Assembly (NCBI GenBank): GCA_963805495.1
Contig: CAWDUQ010000001.1
Location: forward strand, 1,240,001 to 1,304,000
Length of the DNA: 64,000 nt
Direction of reading: 5' to 3'
Origin: DAHUXD01 sp963805495
GTDB taxonomy: Bacteria; Acidobacteriota; Thermoanaerobaculia; UBA5066; Gp7-AA6
Positions 1 through 7,212 of this stretch are shown here, piece by piece. The notes below the pieces were generated by a model. The model was not told the origin of the DNA, ran no database searches, and worked only from the letters and a program-made list of their open reading frames with translations. How positions within the stretch are numbered: position 1 is the first letter of the stretch; each line of letters opens with the position of its first letter. The translations under genes and the position numbers were made by a program.

Positions 1-284
1 CGGCTTGCGCGGCCGGCATCTACATCACGACGAGCCAGACGCTGACCTCGAGCTCGTTCTCGAACCTGTCGCCGACCTACATCGCGCAGGCCCCGAAGAG
101 CGACGGCTGGGGAACGTTCCTGGGGTACGGTTCGGACGCCCCCGGCAACAACTACGTGATCGCTTCGGGCGGCCGCAACAAGACCATCATCGCTGCGTTC
201 TGCGGAACGACCACCAACTTCAACGACGACATCTACTACTCCAACGGCACGTTCATCCAGTGGCCCGAGGGTACGCAGTTCTGA
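1..284 (+). CDS. Major type IV pilin-like protein, C-terminal part (5' end outside window)
   Basis: The reading frame is open from base 3 and stops at TGA 282-284, giving about 93 residues of a pilin head domain. It lacks the N-terminal methylation motif, which lies outside the window. The sequence is closely similar to the C-terminal half of the complete pilin encoded at 577-1062: both share SNLSPTYIAQAP, the DGWG turn, FNDDIYYSNG and an IQWPEG ending. The two are therefore tandem paralogues. Two cysteines, one near the start and one in CGTTTNF, could form a disulfide as in the neighbour. A strong rho-independent terminator follows 27 bases after the stop, so this gene ends its own transcript. 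Pilin identity rests on the paralogue. Confidence 0.85.
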   Translation, partial: ACAAGIYITTSQTLTSSSFSNLSPTYIAQAPKSDGWGTFLGYGSDAPGNNYVIASGGRNKTIIAAFCGTTTNFNDDIYYSNGTFIQWPEGTQF

Positions 285-311
285 TCGTCGCCCCGGTTCG
301 CTTCGACGAGG

Positions 312-343
312 AGGCCCCGAGCGATCGGGGCCTTTCTCTTTTT
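312..343 (+). terminator. Rho-independent terminator after the first pilin
   Basis: A perfect 9-bp stem (AGGCCCCGA 312-320 with TCGGGGCCT 325-333) closes a GCGA tetraloop of the GNRA type. The T-rich run TTCTCTTTTT follows at 334-343. It separates the two tandem pilin genes into different transcripts. Confidence 0.9.
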
Positions 344-424
344 GCGGCCCGGGAATCGCCGGAGGGGCGATTCGGGCGTCACGCGATCCGGAGCCGGTGC
401 CTGCGTCCGGGACGGGTCGAGAAT

Positions 425-435
425 TTGTCAGACAA
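425..435. promoter_or_regulatory. Possible activator site: TGTC inverted repeat upstream of pilin promoter
   Basis: TTGTC-A-GACAA is a perfect 5-bp inverted repeat centred on base 430, 14 bases upstream of the sigma-54-like -24 element. PilR of Pseudomonas aeruginosa binds sites containing TGTC upstream of pilA, so a PilR-like protein such as the one encoded at 19693-21051 is a reasonable candidate binder. This is inference from position and motif only. Confidence 0.4.
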
Positions 436-448
436 TTGCGACCCGATT

Positions 449-464
449 TGGCACCGTTCCCGCG
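449..464 (+). promoter_or_regulatory. Sigma-54 (-24/-12) promoter candidate for the pilin gene
   Basis: TGGCACCGTTCCCGCG carries GG at 450-451 and GC at 462-463 with exactly 10 bases between. The -24 box TGGCAC is perfect; the -12 box is weak because TTGC is replaced by CCGC. Predicted transcription would start near 475, leaving a leader of about 100 bases before the pilin ATG at 577. Sigma-54 control of pilin is well known in Pseudomonas, Myxococcus and Geobacter, and a matching kinase and NtrC-type activator occur in this window. Confidence 0.5.
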
Positions 465-576
465 TTTCTCTCGTCAAAGCATTGATTCCATGGCAGTTGC
501 ATCTCGCCAATCGTGGCCTCACTCTTGCTGGTCCGGAAGGAGAAGAGTCGGAATCAGCCATCCCGGAGGTCAAGCC

Positions 577-1062
577 ATGGAGAAGAACGAGTCGGGTTTC
601 ACTCTGATCGAGCTGCTGATCGTCATCGCGATCATCGGCATCCTGGCCGCGATCGCGATTCCGAACCTGTTGAATGCCGTGCAGCGGGGAAAGCAGAAGC
701 GGACGATGAGCGACATGCGCGCGCTCGCGACGGCGATCGAGTCCTGGGCCGTCGACAACAGCTCGTATCCGCCGGCGACCGCGTGCGCGGCGGGCATCTA
801 TACGTCGACGAGCGTGACGCTGACGTCGTCCTCTTTCTCCAACCTGTCGCCGACCTACATCGCGCAGGCGCCGATGCTGGACGGCTGGGGGAACTTCCTC
901 CGCTACGGTTCCGACCTGCCCAACAGCTCCTACGTGCTCGTGTCCTACGGTCGCGACAAGACCGGCACGTCCGTCAACTGCGGTACGACGACGAACTTCA
1001 ACGACGACATCTACTATTCGAACGGCTCCTTCATCCAGTGGCCGGAGGGCGCGCAACAGTGA
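577..1062 (+). CDS. Type IV major pilin (PilA-like / GspG-like)
   Basis: This encodes a 161-residue prepilin. It starts with a short leader MEKNESG, then the class III processing site G-FTLIE and a long hydrophobic alpha1 helix (LLIVIAIIGILAAIAIPNLL). Phe+1 and Glu+5, needed for methylation and assembly, are present. The ATG at 577 is chosen because GGAGGT lies at 565-570 and the short leader fits PilD substrates; an in-frame upstream extension to 397 lacks support. The head domain resembles the GspG/PilA short-pilin type and has two cysteines. It would be cleaved by the peptidase at 3380-4174. It is a tandem paralogue of the truncated gene at 1-284. Whether it is the main structural pilin or a pseudopilin cannot be decided from sequence alone, but the tandem duplicated copies near pilD favour the main pilin. 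Confidence 0.9.
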   Translation: MEKNESGFTLIELLIVIAIIGILAAIAIPNLLNAVQRGKQKRTMSDMRALATAIESWAVDNSSYPPATACAAGIYTSTSVTLTSSSFSNLSPTYIAQAPMLDGWGNFLRYGSDLPNSSYVLVSYGRDKTGTSVNCGTTTNFNDDIYYSNGSFIQWPEGAQQ

Positions 1063-1157
1063 TCGCGCGGTTGCCCTCGGCCGCCTGAGGACCGGGGGGA
1101 TCGCTCGGACGAGGCCCGTCCGGCCCGTTCCGGGCGGGCCGGAGCCGCACCGGCCGC

Positions 1158-1163
1158 TACAAT
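1158..1163 (+). promoter_or_regulatory. -10 hexamer TACAAT, probably giving a leaderless transcript
   Basis: TACAAT lies six bases before the GTG start at 1170. A start site about seven bases downstream of the -10 would fall on the start codon itself. No clear -35 or ribosome-binding site is seen. A GC-only hairpin (CCGGCCCG 1120-1127 with CGGGCCGG 1135-1142), without a T-tract, lies just upstream. Confidence 0.5.
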
Positions 1164-1169
1164 AGCCTC

Positions 1170-3383
1170 GTGTTGCTGCGCCGTCGGCTCGTTTCGGGAG
1201 TCTGCGCGGCCGCGGCACTCCTTCCCGCGGTGATCTGGCTCGCCCCCGCGCTCCTGCGGCGCCAGGCCCCGACGCTCCGGGACCAGGGGGATTTCTTCTA
1301 CCCGCTCAAGCTCTACACGGTCGAGAGGCTGCGTTCCGGGTCACTGCCGCTCTGGAACCCGCTGTCGGGGGCCGGCGAGCCCTGGCTCGCCAACGGTCAG
1401 GGCGGTGTCTTCTATCCGCCGACGCTCCTCTTCCTGCTTCCGTCGGCGGCGCTCGCGGGAGCCCTCTTCCTCCTCCTTCACTTCGCGATCGCGGCCTGGG
1501 GGGCGCGACGGTTCCTCAAGGAGGAGAACGTCTCGGACTCGGGAGCGCTTCTGGGCGCCGCCGTCTTCGCGGCGTCCGGGTTCGCGGCCTCGTTTTCGGT
1601 CTACTGGAACCACTTCGGCGCCTTTGCCTACCTGCCGGCGATCGCGGCGCTCGCGCGGTCGGGTCTCCCGACGCGCGCATCGACCCTCGGCCTCGCCGCC
1701 CTGGTCGGCCTGCAGGCCATGGCGGGGAGCCCCGAGATGTCCGCGGCGTCTATTGTCCTGGCGATCGTCCTGGCGTCGATGCCGCGGGCTCCGTTTCCGG
1801 AGCCGATCGCGCCGGTGCCGCGCCTGGCGCCGCTCAAGCGCTGCGGGGCGGCGATCGCACTCGGCCTGGCGCTCGCGGCCTGGGTGCTCGTTCCGATGGG
1901 AGAGCTCGGCATTCATTCGGACCGCCGCTCCCCGTTGCCGGCGGCCGAGCGCGACCTCGGCGCCGTCGGAACACGCGACGCGCTGTCGCTCGCCGGGTTT
2001 TCGCCGCCCTTCTTCGGCGGCGCCTATCTCGCCTCTCTCTTTCTGCCGCCCTTCGTGCTCGTCGCCGCGGCGGGGGCATTTTCGGAGGATCACCGGCGGC
2101 GCCTCGCGCTCTCCCTCGCGGTCGTCGCCGCGGCGGGCGTTCTCCTGGCCGGGGCCGGGCCGCCCGGAGCCTGGCTGCGCGCGATCCCGCCGCTCGACCG
2201 CGTCCGGTACGCGGGCAAGGGGCTCGCGTGGACGGCCTTCGGCGTCGCGATGCTTTCGGGGCTCGGGCTCGACGCGCTGCGGTTTTCGGCGCGCGGTGCG
2301 CGGGCACGCGCGGGCCTCGGCCTCGCCGCGGTGGCCGCGCTTCTTGCGGCGGCGCTCGCGCCGCTTTCACTTCCCGTGCGCCTGGCCTGCGGCCTCGGGA
2401 GCGCGGCCGTCGGGCTCCTGGCGCTCGGCCTGGGCGCGCGTCCGCCCTGGGGCGTCCTTTTCTCCGGGACCGCGGCCGCGGCCCTCGTCGTGGCCCTGAC
2501 CCTCGGGCTCGCGGACATCCCGCGGTTTGCGCCCGAAGCCGAGGTTCGTCGCTGCCCCGAGCTCGTCGAGCCGCTCGCGCGGGTGGCTGGCCGCATCGTT
2601 ACGCCGCCGATGGCGCTGCTCGCGGGTTGGACGCTCCGCGACGGGGCGTTCGACGCCGCCATGCTGCGCCGCCAGCGCGAGTCGCTTCTCGGGTACACGA
2701 ACCTCGGCTGCCGCGTTCCGACGCTCCGCACGGCGGCGCCGCTGAAGACCTCGGCCGCCGCGGCGATCGAGGAGTCGGTCGGGGCGGCCGAGGACGCGCT
2801 GCCGGCCGGCGCCGCCAGCGCCCGCGCGTTGTGGACGCCCTTCCCGCCGGCGCGGCTGCCCTCGAAGAAGATCGGCGACTTCTTCCGCGCGCCGCTCGCG
2901 CCCTATCGGCCCCGGCTGTCGTACGTGCGCGGGTACCGCGTCGAGCCGGACGCGGAGCGCGCGTGGAAGCGGGTCGCGTCGGGCGAGGTGGACCTGACCC
3001 GCGAGGTGCTTCTCGACCGCCGGCCGGAGCCCGATCCGGCGGGCGCGTCGGAGGCCACGCCGCTGCTCGTCGCGCAGCTCTCCTCGGACGAGCCCGAGGA
3101 GGTCGTGGCGGAAGTCACCGCGAGCTACGCCGGCCTTCTCGTCCTGACGGACCTGCACTATCCGGGCTGGATCGCGGAGGAGGGAGGCCGGCGGCTTCCG
3201 ATACTTCGCGCCGACGGGTGGTTTCGCGCGGTCGCCCTGCCGGCGGGCACGCACCGGGTCGTCTTTCGCTACCGCCCGAAGGCTTTCTACGCCGGGGCCG
3301 CGATCTCCGTGGCGGCGCTGCTGACGCTCCTCGTCCTCTGGCACGGGGGCGAACCCCTTCGCGCCGGAAGGCGTGCCTCGTGA
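1170..3383 (+). CDS. YfhO-family polytopic membrane protein
   Basis: This 737-residue protein has an N-terminal signal-anchor and roughly a dozen hydrophobic segments through residue 460. A soluble region follows, with a final membrane segment at the extreme C-terminus (about 705-722). The start of the family is recognisable: a DQGDFFYPLKLY segment and SLPLWNPLSGAGEPW are typical of YfhO-like proteins, which share the GT-C glycosyltransferase fold. YfhO itself is linked to glycosylation of lipoteichoic acid in Gram-positives; the substrate here is unknown. The GTG start follows TACAAT by six bases. Its stop codon overlaps the GTG of pilD, so it is translationally coupled to prepilin peptidase, which hints at a role in pilus or envelope glycosylation, but that is only contextual. 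Confidence 0.75.
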   Translation: MLLRRRLVSGVCAAAALLPAVIWLAPALLRRQAPTLRDQGDFFYPLKLYTVERLRSGSLPLWNPLSGAGEPWLANGQGGVFYPPTLLFLLPSAALAGALFLLLHFAIAAWGARRFLKEENVSDSGALLGAAVFAASGFAASFSVYWNHFGAFAYLPAIAALARSGLPTRASTLGLAALVGLQAMAGSPEMSAASIVLAIVLASMPRAPFPEPIAPVPRLAPLKRCGAAIALGLALAAWVLVPMGELGIHSDRRSPLPAAERDLGAVGTRDALSLAGFSPPFFGGAYLASLFLPPFVLVAAAGAFSEDHRRRLALSLAVVAAAGVLLAGAGPPGAWLRAIPPLDRVRYAGKGLAWTAFGVAMLSGLGLDALRFSARGARARAGLGLAAVAALLAAALAPLSLPVRLACGLGSAAVGLLALGLGARPPWGVLFSGTAAAALVVALTLGLADIPRFAPEAEVRRCPELVEPLARVAGRIVTPPMALLAGWTLRDGAFDAAMLRRQRESLLGYTNLGCRVPTLRTAAPLKTSAAAAIEESVGAAEDALPAGAASARALWTPFPPARLPSKKIGDFFRAPLAPYRPRLSYVRGYRVEPDAERAWKRVASGEVDLTREVLLDRRPEPDPAGASEATPLLVAQLSSDEPEEVVAEVTASYAGLLVLTDLHYPGWIAEEGGRRLPILRADGWFRAVALPAGTHRVVFRYRPKAFYAGAAISVAALLTLLVLWHGGEPLRAGRRAS

Positions 3384-4174
3384 CGTCCCTCGCGCTGGCG
3401 CAGACCCTTCCGGGCCTCGCGGTCGCGGGCATCTTCGGCCTCGTCGTGGGGAGCTTCCTGAACGTCGTGATCCACCGGTGGCCGGACCGGAAGTCCGTAG
3501 TATCGCCGCCGTCGAGCTGTCCCTCCTGCGGGAGCCGCATCGCGCCCCGGGACAACGTGCCTGTTCTCTCGTGGATCGTGCTCGGCGGACGCTGCCGGAG
3601 CTGCCGCGCGCCGATCTCCGTCCGCTATCCGCTGGTCGAGCTTTCGAACGGCGTGCTCTGGGTCCTGGTCCTCCGCGCGGCGCCGTCCTGGGGCGACGCC
3701 GCGACGGGGGCGTTTCTCGTCTCGGCGTCGATCGCGCTGCTGGCGATCGACTACGACCATCAGATCCTGCCTGACCGGATCACCCTTCCCGGAATCGCCG
3801 TCGGCCTGGCGCTGGCGTTCGCCTCGGTCCGGCGTACGCCGTTCGAGGCCGCGCTCGGCGTGCTGCTCGGGGCGGGCGGGCTGTACCTGCTGGCTTTCAC
3901 CTACGAGAAGATCGCGGGGCAGGAGGGCATGGGACTGGGCGACGTCAAGATGCTCGGCATGATCGGGGCGCTGCTCGGTCCCGCGGGCGTCGTCGTGACG
4001 GTTCTTCTGGCCTCGATCTCCGGGAGCCTCGTCGGCCTGGGCCTGATCCTGACCCGCGGCGGAGACGGCAAGACGCGTCTGCCCTTCGGCGTCTTCCTCG
4101 CGCTCGGCGCGGTGGCCGCCTGGTTCGTGGGCGATCCGATCGTCGCGCGCTATCGCGCGATGTGGCCCCGATGA
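3380..4174 (+). CDS. pilD: Prepilin peptidase / N-methyltransferase PilD (A24 family)
   Basis: This 264-residue bifunctional enzyme cleaves prepilin leaders and methylates the new N-terminus at the inner membrane. Visible features are the N-terminal GSFLNVVIHRWP segment, two CxxC pairs (CPSC and CRSC) of the methyltransferase zinc-binding domain, and the two catalytic aspartates in AIDYDHQILPD and the GMGLGD motif. About eight membrane segments are predicted. The GTG at 3380 is chosen because it overlaps the TGA of the upstream gene and gives a normal family length. Its own stop overlaps the ATG of the sensor kinase gene. Its substrates here would be the pilins at 1-1062 and the minor pilins at 9935-12942. 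Confidence 0.95.
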   Translation: MTSLALAQTLPGLAVAGIFGLVVGSFLNVVIHRWPDRKSVVSPPSSCPSCGSRIAPRDNVPVLSWIVLGGRCRSCRAPISVRYPLVELSNGVLWVLVLRAAPSWGDAATGAFLVSASIALLAIDYDHQILPDRITLPGIAVGLALAFASVRRTPFEAALGVLLGAGGLYLLAFTYEKIAGQEGMGLGDVKMLGMIGALLGPAGVVVTVLLASISGSLVGLGLILTRGGDGKTRLPFGVFLALGAVAAWFVGDPIVARYRAMWPR

Positions 4175-5940
4175 GCGAGCCCACGAGCGCCCCGGCGGCC
4201 GCGCCCGTTCCTCACACCTTCCGGCGGGAGTCCCGGCTCTTCCTCTGGGTCGCGCTGCTCCTCATTCTCTTCCTGAACTTCCTGACGCTCCTGTTCTTCC
4301 GGAGCGCCGTGGCCTGGGGACGCGAGGAGGCCGAGCGGCGCACGGCCGAGATCCTCCGCCGCGTCGCCCTGTCGCCGGCGCGCCCGGGCGCCTCGGAAGA
4401 CGCGATGGAACGGGGCGCGATCGAGCCCGACGTCGCGTATCTGGCGACGTACGACGAGAACGGGCGGCGGCTCTCCTCGGCCGGGACCGGGCCTCCGGAG
4501 GCGCCGCGGCTCTTGCCCGAGCCGCGTCCGGCGGCCGGCCGCGTCGTCCACGAGTGGCGGTCGCAGCCGCCGCTGCTGCTGTCGACCTTCGCGACGGGAC
4601 GCCGTTATTACACGATCGCGGTCGATCCGGGCGCGGGAGCGGCGCTCAACGCTTACGCGCGGCGGCTCTCGATCTTCGTCCCGGCGGCGGCCCTCGCGCT
4701 CATCGTGCTCGCCGGCTTCTATCTGCGCTCGCTGCTGAAGCCCTACGAGCGGCTCCTCGAGGCCGCGGGGGGCGCGCCCGCCGGCGGGGTCGAGCAGGGC
4801 GACGAGCGGCACTTTCTGATCTCGCGCTTCGAGTCGACGATCGAGACGCTGCACGAGAAGGAGCACGAGCTCGAGCGTCTCGCCCGGCGCGAGAAGGAAC
4901 GCGCCGACGATCTCGAGACGGCCGCGCGCACGCTTTCGCGGAACCTGCCGACCGGGTTGCTTTCGGTCGATCCGGGAGGCGGCGTGCTCGACATCAACGA
5001 AGCCGGCCGCGAGATCCTGAAGCTCTCGGGCGAGAGCCGCGGGGAGTCGTACGAGAGGCTGCTCGCCGACGCGCCGGACTTTCTGGGGCTCATCGCCGAC
5101 GTCCTGCGCGCCCGGACGGTCGCGGGACGACGCGAGGTCCGCTGGCGGCGGGAAGGGGAGGAGGAGCGGGCCCTCGGCGTCACCGCGACGCCGGCCCAGG
5201 GCGGCGACGGCCGATTCCTCGGCGCGGTGGCGCTCTTCTCGGACCTGACCGAGATCCGGCGGCTGGAGGGACGGGTCGCCCTCGCGCGGCATCTCGCCGA
5301 CCTCGGCCGCGTCTCGGCGGGGGCCGCCCACGAGTTCCGCAACGCGGCGGCGGCGATCGACGGCTACGCCGATCTCGCCCTGCGTGCGGCCGATCCGGAG
5401 CGCGCCGGCGAGTACGTGCGTGCGATCCGCCGCGAGGCGCAGGAGATGAGCCGGGTCACGAGCGACTTCCTCCTCTTCGCACGTCCCGAAGCCTTCTCGC
5501 CCGAGCCCGTCGACCTCGACGGGGTCGTCGAGGCGGCGCGCGGCGAGACCGAGCGCGCCCATCCCGGTTTGACCGTCGGGCAGGACGGGGCCTTCCCGAC
5601 GGTGGGCGGCTCGTCCGTCCTGTTGCGGCGAGCGCTCGCGAACCTCCTTCGCAACGCCGCCGAGGCGACGCCCCCGGAGCGCTGGAGCGAGCCGGACGCC
5701 GTCGTGATCGCCGGCGCGCGCGGCGAAACCGAGGTCGCGCTGTCGGTCTGGGACCGCGGCCCCGGCGTCGACGCCGCGGCGCGCGAGAAGATCTTCCTGC
5801 CTTTCTACTCGTCCAAGCCGGGCGGCTCGGGCTTCGGCCTCGCGATCGTCGCCCGCATCGCCGAGCTCCACGGCGGGACCGTCGAGGTCTCCGAGCGGCC
5901 GGGCGGCGGTGCCGTCTTCACCCTGCGCCTGCCCACCTGA
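4171..5940 (+). CDS. Membrane sensor histidine kinase, PilS/NtrB-like
   Basis: This 589-residue kinase has a first membrane segment at about 23-43 and a periplasmic stretch to about 163. A second membrane segment at about 166-186 is followed by a charged coiled coil (HEKEHELERLARREKERA), a PAS domain (about 260-375) and the HisKA box with phospho-acceptor His in AAHEFRNAAAAIDGY (about residue 387). The HATPase domain has an N box (ANLLRNAAEAT), a G1 box (WDRGPGVD) and a G2 box (SGFGLAIV). The ATG overlaps the pilD stop (ATGA), so it is coupled to pilD. Two membrane spans plus PAS plus HisKA resembles NtrB/PilS kinases that act on NtrC-type regulators; the nearest such regulator is at 19693-21051. 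Pairing is an inference. Confidence 0.88.
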   Translation: MSEPTSAPAAAPVPHTFRRESRLFLWVALLLILFLNFLTLLFFRSAVAWGREEAERRTAEILRRVALSPARPGASEDAMERGAIEPDVAYLATYDENGRRLSSAGTGPPEAPRLLPEPRPAAGRVVHEWRSQPPLLLSTFATGRRYYTIAVDPGAGAALNAYARRLSIFVPAAALALIVLAGFYLRSLLKPYERLLEAAGGAPAGGVEQGDERHFLISRFESTIETLHEKEHELERLARREKERADDLETAARTLSRNLPTGLLSVDPGGGVLDINEAGREILKLSGESRGESYERLLADAPDFLGLIADVLRARTVAGRREVRWRREGEEERALGVTATPAQGGDGRFLGAVALFSDLTEIRRLEGRVALARHLADLGRVSAGAAHEFRNAAAAIDGYADLALRAADPERAGEYVRAIRREAQEMSRVTSDFLLFARPEAFSPEPVDLDGVVEAARGETERAHPGLTVGQDGAFPTVGGSSVLLRRALANLLRNAAEATPPERWSEPDAVVIAGARGETEVALSVWDRGPGVDAAAREKIFLPFYSSKPGGSGFGLAIVARIAELHGGTVEVSERPGGGAVFTLRLPT

Positions 5941-6021
5941 CCGAAAAAAGCCGGGGGTCAGGTCTCGTTTTTTCGGATCTTGCTCTGATGTCCGAGAACC
6001 GAAAAATCCAGACCTGACCCC
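5941..6021. repeat. Imperfect inverted-repeat element with GGGGTCAGGTCT ends (REP/MITE-like)
   Basis: Arms at 5954-5976 and 5999-6021 are 23 bases each and match as inverted repeats with about three mismatches around a 22-base loop. Each arm begins GGGGTCAGGTCT when read inward. A second, nested pairing is possible: CCGAAAAAA 5941-5949 with TTTTTTCGG 5968-5976. The element lies between two convergent genes (kinase and pilT). GGGGTCAGGTCT-type hairpins are known as dispersed elements near REP-associated tyrosine transposases in several phyla; no transposase is in this window. It may also act as a bidirectional terminator. Confidence 0.7.
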
Positions 6022-6063
6022 GCTGGTTTTCCCGGCCGGGCGGCCGAGGGGAAAGCCCCGCCC

Positions 6064-7212
6064 CTACGCCGTCGGGGAGGCTTTCGGCAGGGCGCCGATC
6101 ATCGTCTTGAACGACTCTTTGTCGATCGCACGGTCGAGCGCCTCGTCCGGCTCGACGAGGCCGGTCTTGACGAGCTCGGTCAAGGACTGGTCCATCGCGA
6201 TCATTCCCCGCGCCTTCCCCGTGGCGATCATGTTGTTGATCATGGCGGTCTTGCCTTCGCGGATCGAGTTGGAGAGCGCGGTCGACCCGAGAAGGATTTC
6301 GAAGGCCGCGACGCGGCCGCCGCCCTTCTTCCGCAGGAGCTGCTGGGCGACGACGCCGCGCAGCGCCTCGGCGAGAACGATGCGCACCTGCTCCTGCTCG
6401 GCCGCCGGAAAAGCATCGATGATCCGGTCGACGGCCTTGGCGGCGGAGTTGGTGTGCACGGTCGCGAAGACGAGCAGGCCCGTTTCCGCCGCGGAGAGGG
6501 CCATGCGCATCGTCTCGAGGTCGCGCATTTCGCCGACGAGCAGGCAGTCCGGGTCTTCGCGGATGGCGGCCTTCACGCCGGCGGCGAAGTCGAGCACGTC
6601 GGGGCCGATCTCGCGCTGGGTGAAGACGGACTTGTCGTTGGTGTGGACGAACTCGATTGGATCCTCGATCGTGACGACGTGGTGGGCGAGGCGCTTGTTC
6701 ATGCGGTCGAGCACCGCCGCGAGCGTCGTGGACTTGCCGCTTCCGGTGGGCCCCGTTACGAGGATGAGGCCGCGCCGCTCGGCATAGAGGCCGGCGATCG
6801 GCGCCGGGAGGTTCAGGTCTTCGGCCGTCGGGATGCGCGAGGGGATCTGCCGGAAGACGGCGGCCGAGCCGCGCTCCTGCCGGAAGAGGTTGACGCGGAA
6901 CCGGGCGATCGTCCCCATCTGGTACGCGAAGTCGATGTCGCCGCTCTTCTGGAAGGCCTCCCAGATGCGGTCGGGGGCGATCGGGCCGACGAGGTTGAAG
7001 AAGTCCCCCTCGGAGAGGACGCGGTAGCGCATGCGCTCGAGCTCGCCGTCGATGCGGACGACGGGGGGCGAGCCGACCGAGAGGTGGAGGTCCGAGCCGT
7101 TGCGCTTCGGGAGGATCGCGAGGAAGCGGTCGATGCGGTTGATGCCGGTCGACACGACGTCGACCTCGCCGACCAGCCTGGTCTTGGCTTCGACGGGCGT
7201 CGGAGAGCTCAC
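6064..7212 (-). CDS. pilT: Type IV pilus twitching/retraction ATPase PilT
   Basis: This 382-residue hexameric ATPase would drive pilus retraction. Seen in sequence: an N-terminal PilT domain with NGSDLHLSVGSPP, Walker A GPTGSGKST at residues 154-162, the Asp box TIEDPIEFVH, Walker B LLVGEMRDLET and the His box ATVHTNSAAK. The C-terminal region keeps SNSIREGKT in place of the classical AIRNLIRE motif. The GTG at 7212 overlaps the stop of the upstream ATPase gene (GTGA), so the two ATPases are translationally coupled. It is convergent with the sensor kinase gene across the inverted-repeat element. Confidence 0.95.
   Translation of the reverse strand: MSSPTPVEAKTRLVGEVDVVSTGINRIDRFLAILPKRNGSDLHLSVGSPPVVRIDGELERMRYRVLSEGDFFNLVGPIAPDRIWEAFQKSGDIDFAYQMGTIARFRVNLFRQERGSAAVFRQIPSRIPTAEDLNLPAPIAGLYAERRGLILVTGPTGSGKSTTLAAVLDRMNKRLAHHVVTIEDPIEFVHTNDKSVFTQREIGPDVLDFAAGVKAAIREDPDCLLVGEMRDLETMRMALSAAETGLLVFATVHTNSAAKAVDRIIDAFPAAEQEQVRIVLAEALRGVVAQQLLRKKGGGRVAAFEILLGSTALSNSIREGKTAMINNMIATGKARGMIAMDQSLTELVKTGLVEPDEALDRAIDKESFKTMIGALPKASPTA

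Noticed and set aside
397..576. In-frame N-terminal extension of the pilin gene to ATG 397
   Set aside because: It would place 60 residues before the prepilin cleavage site and overlaps the promoter region; ATG 577 has an SD.
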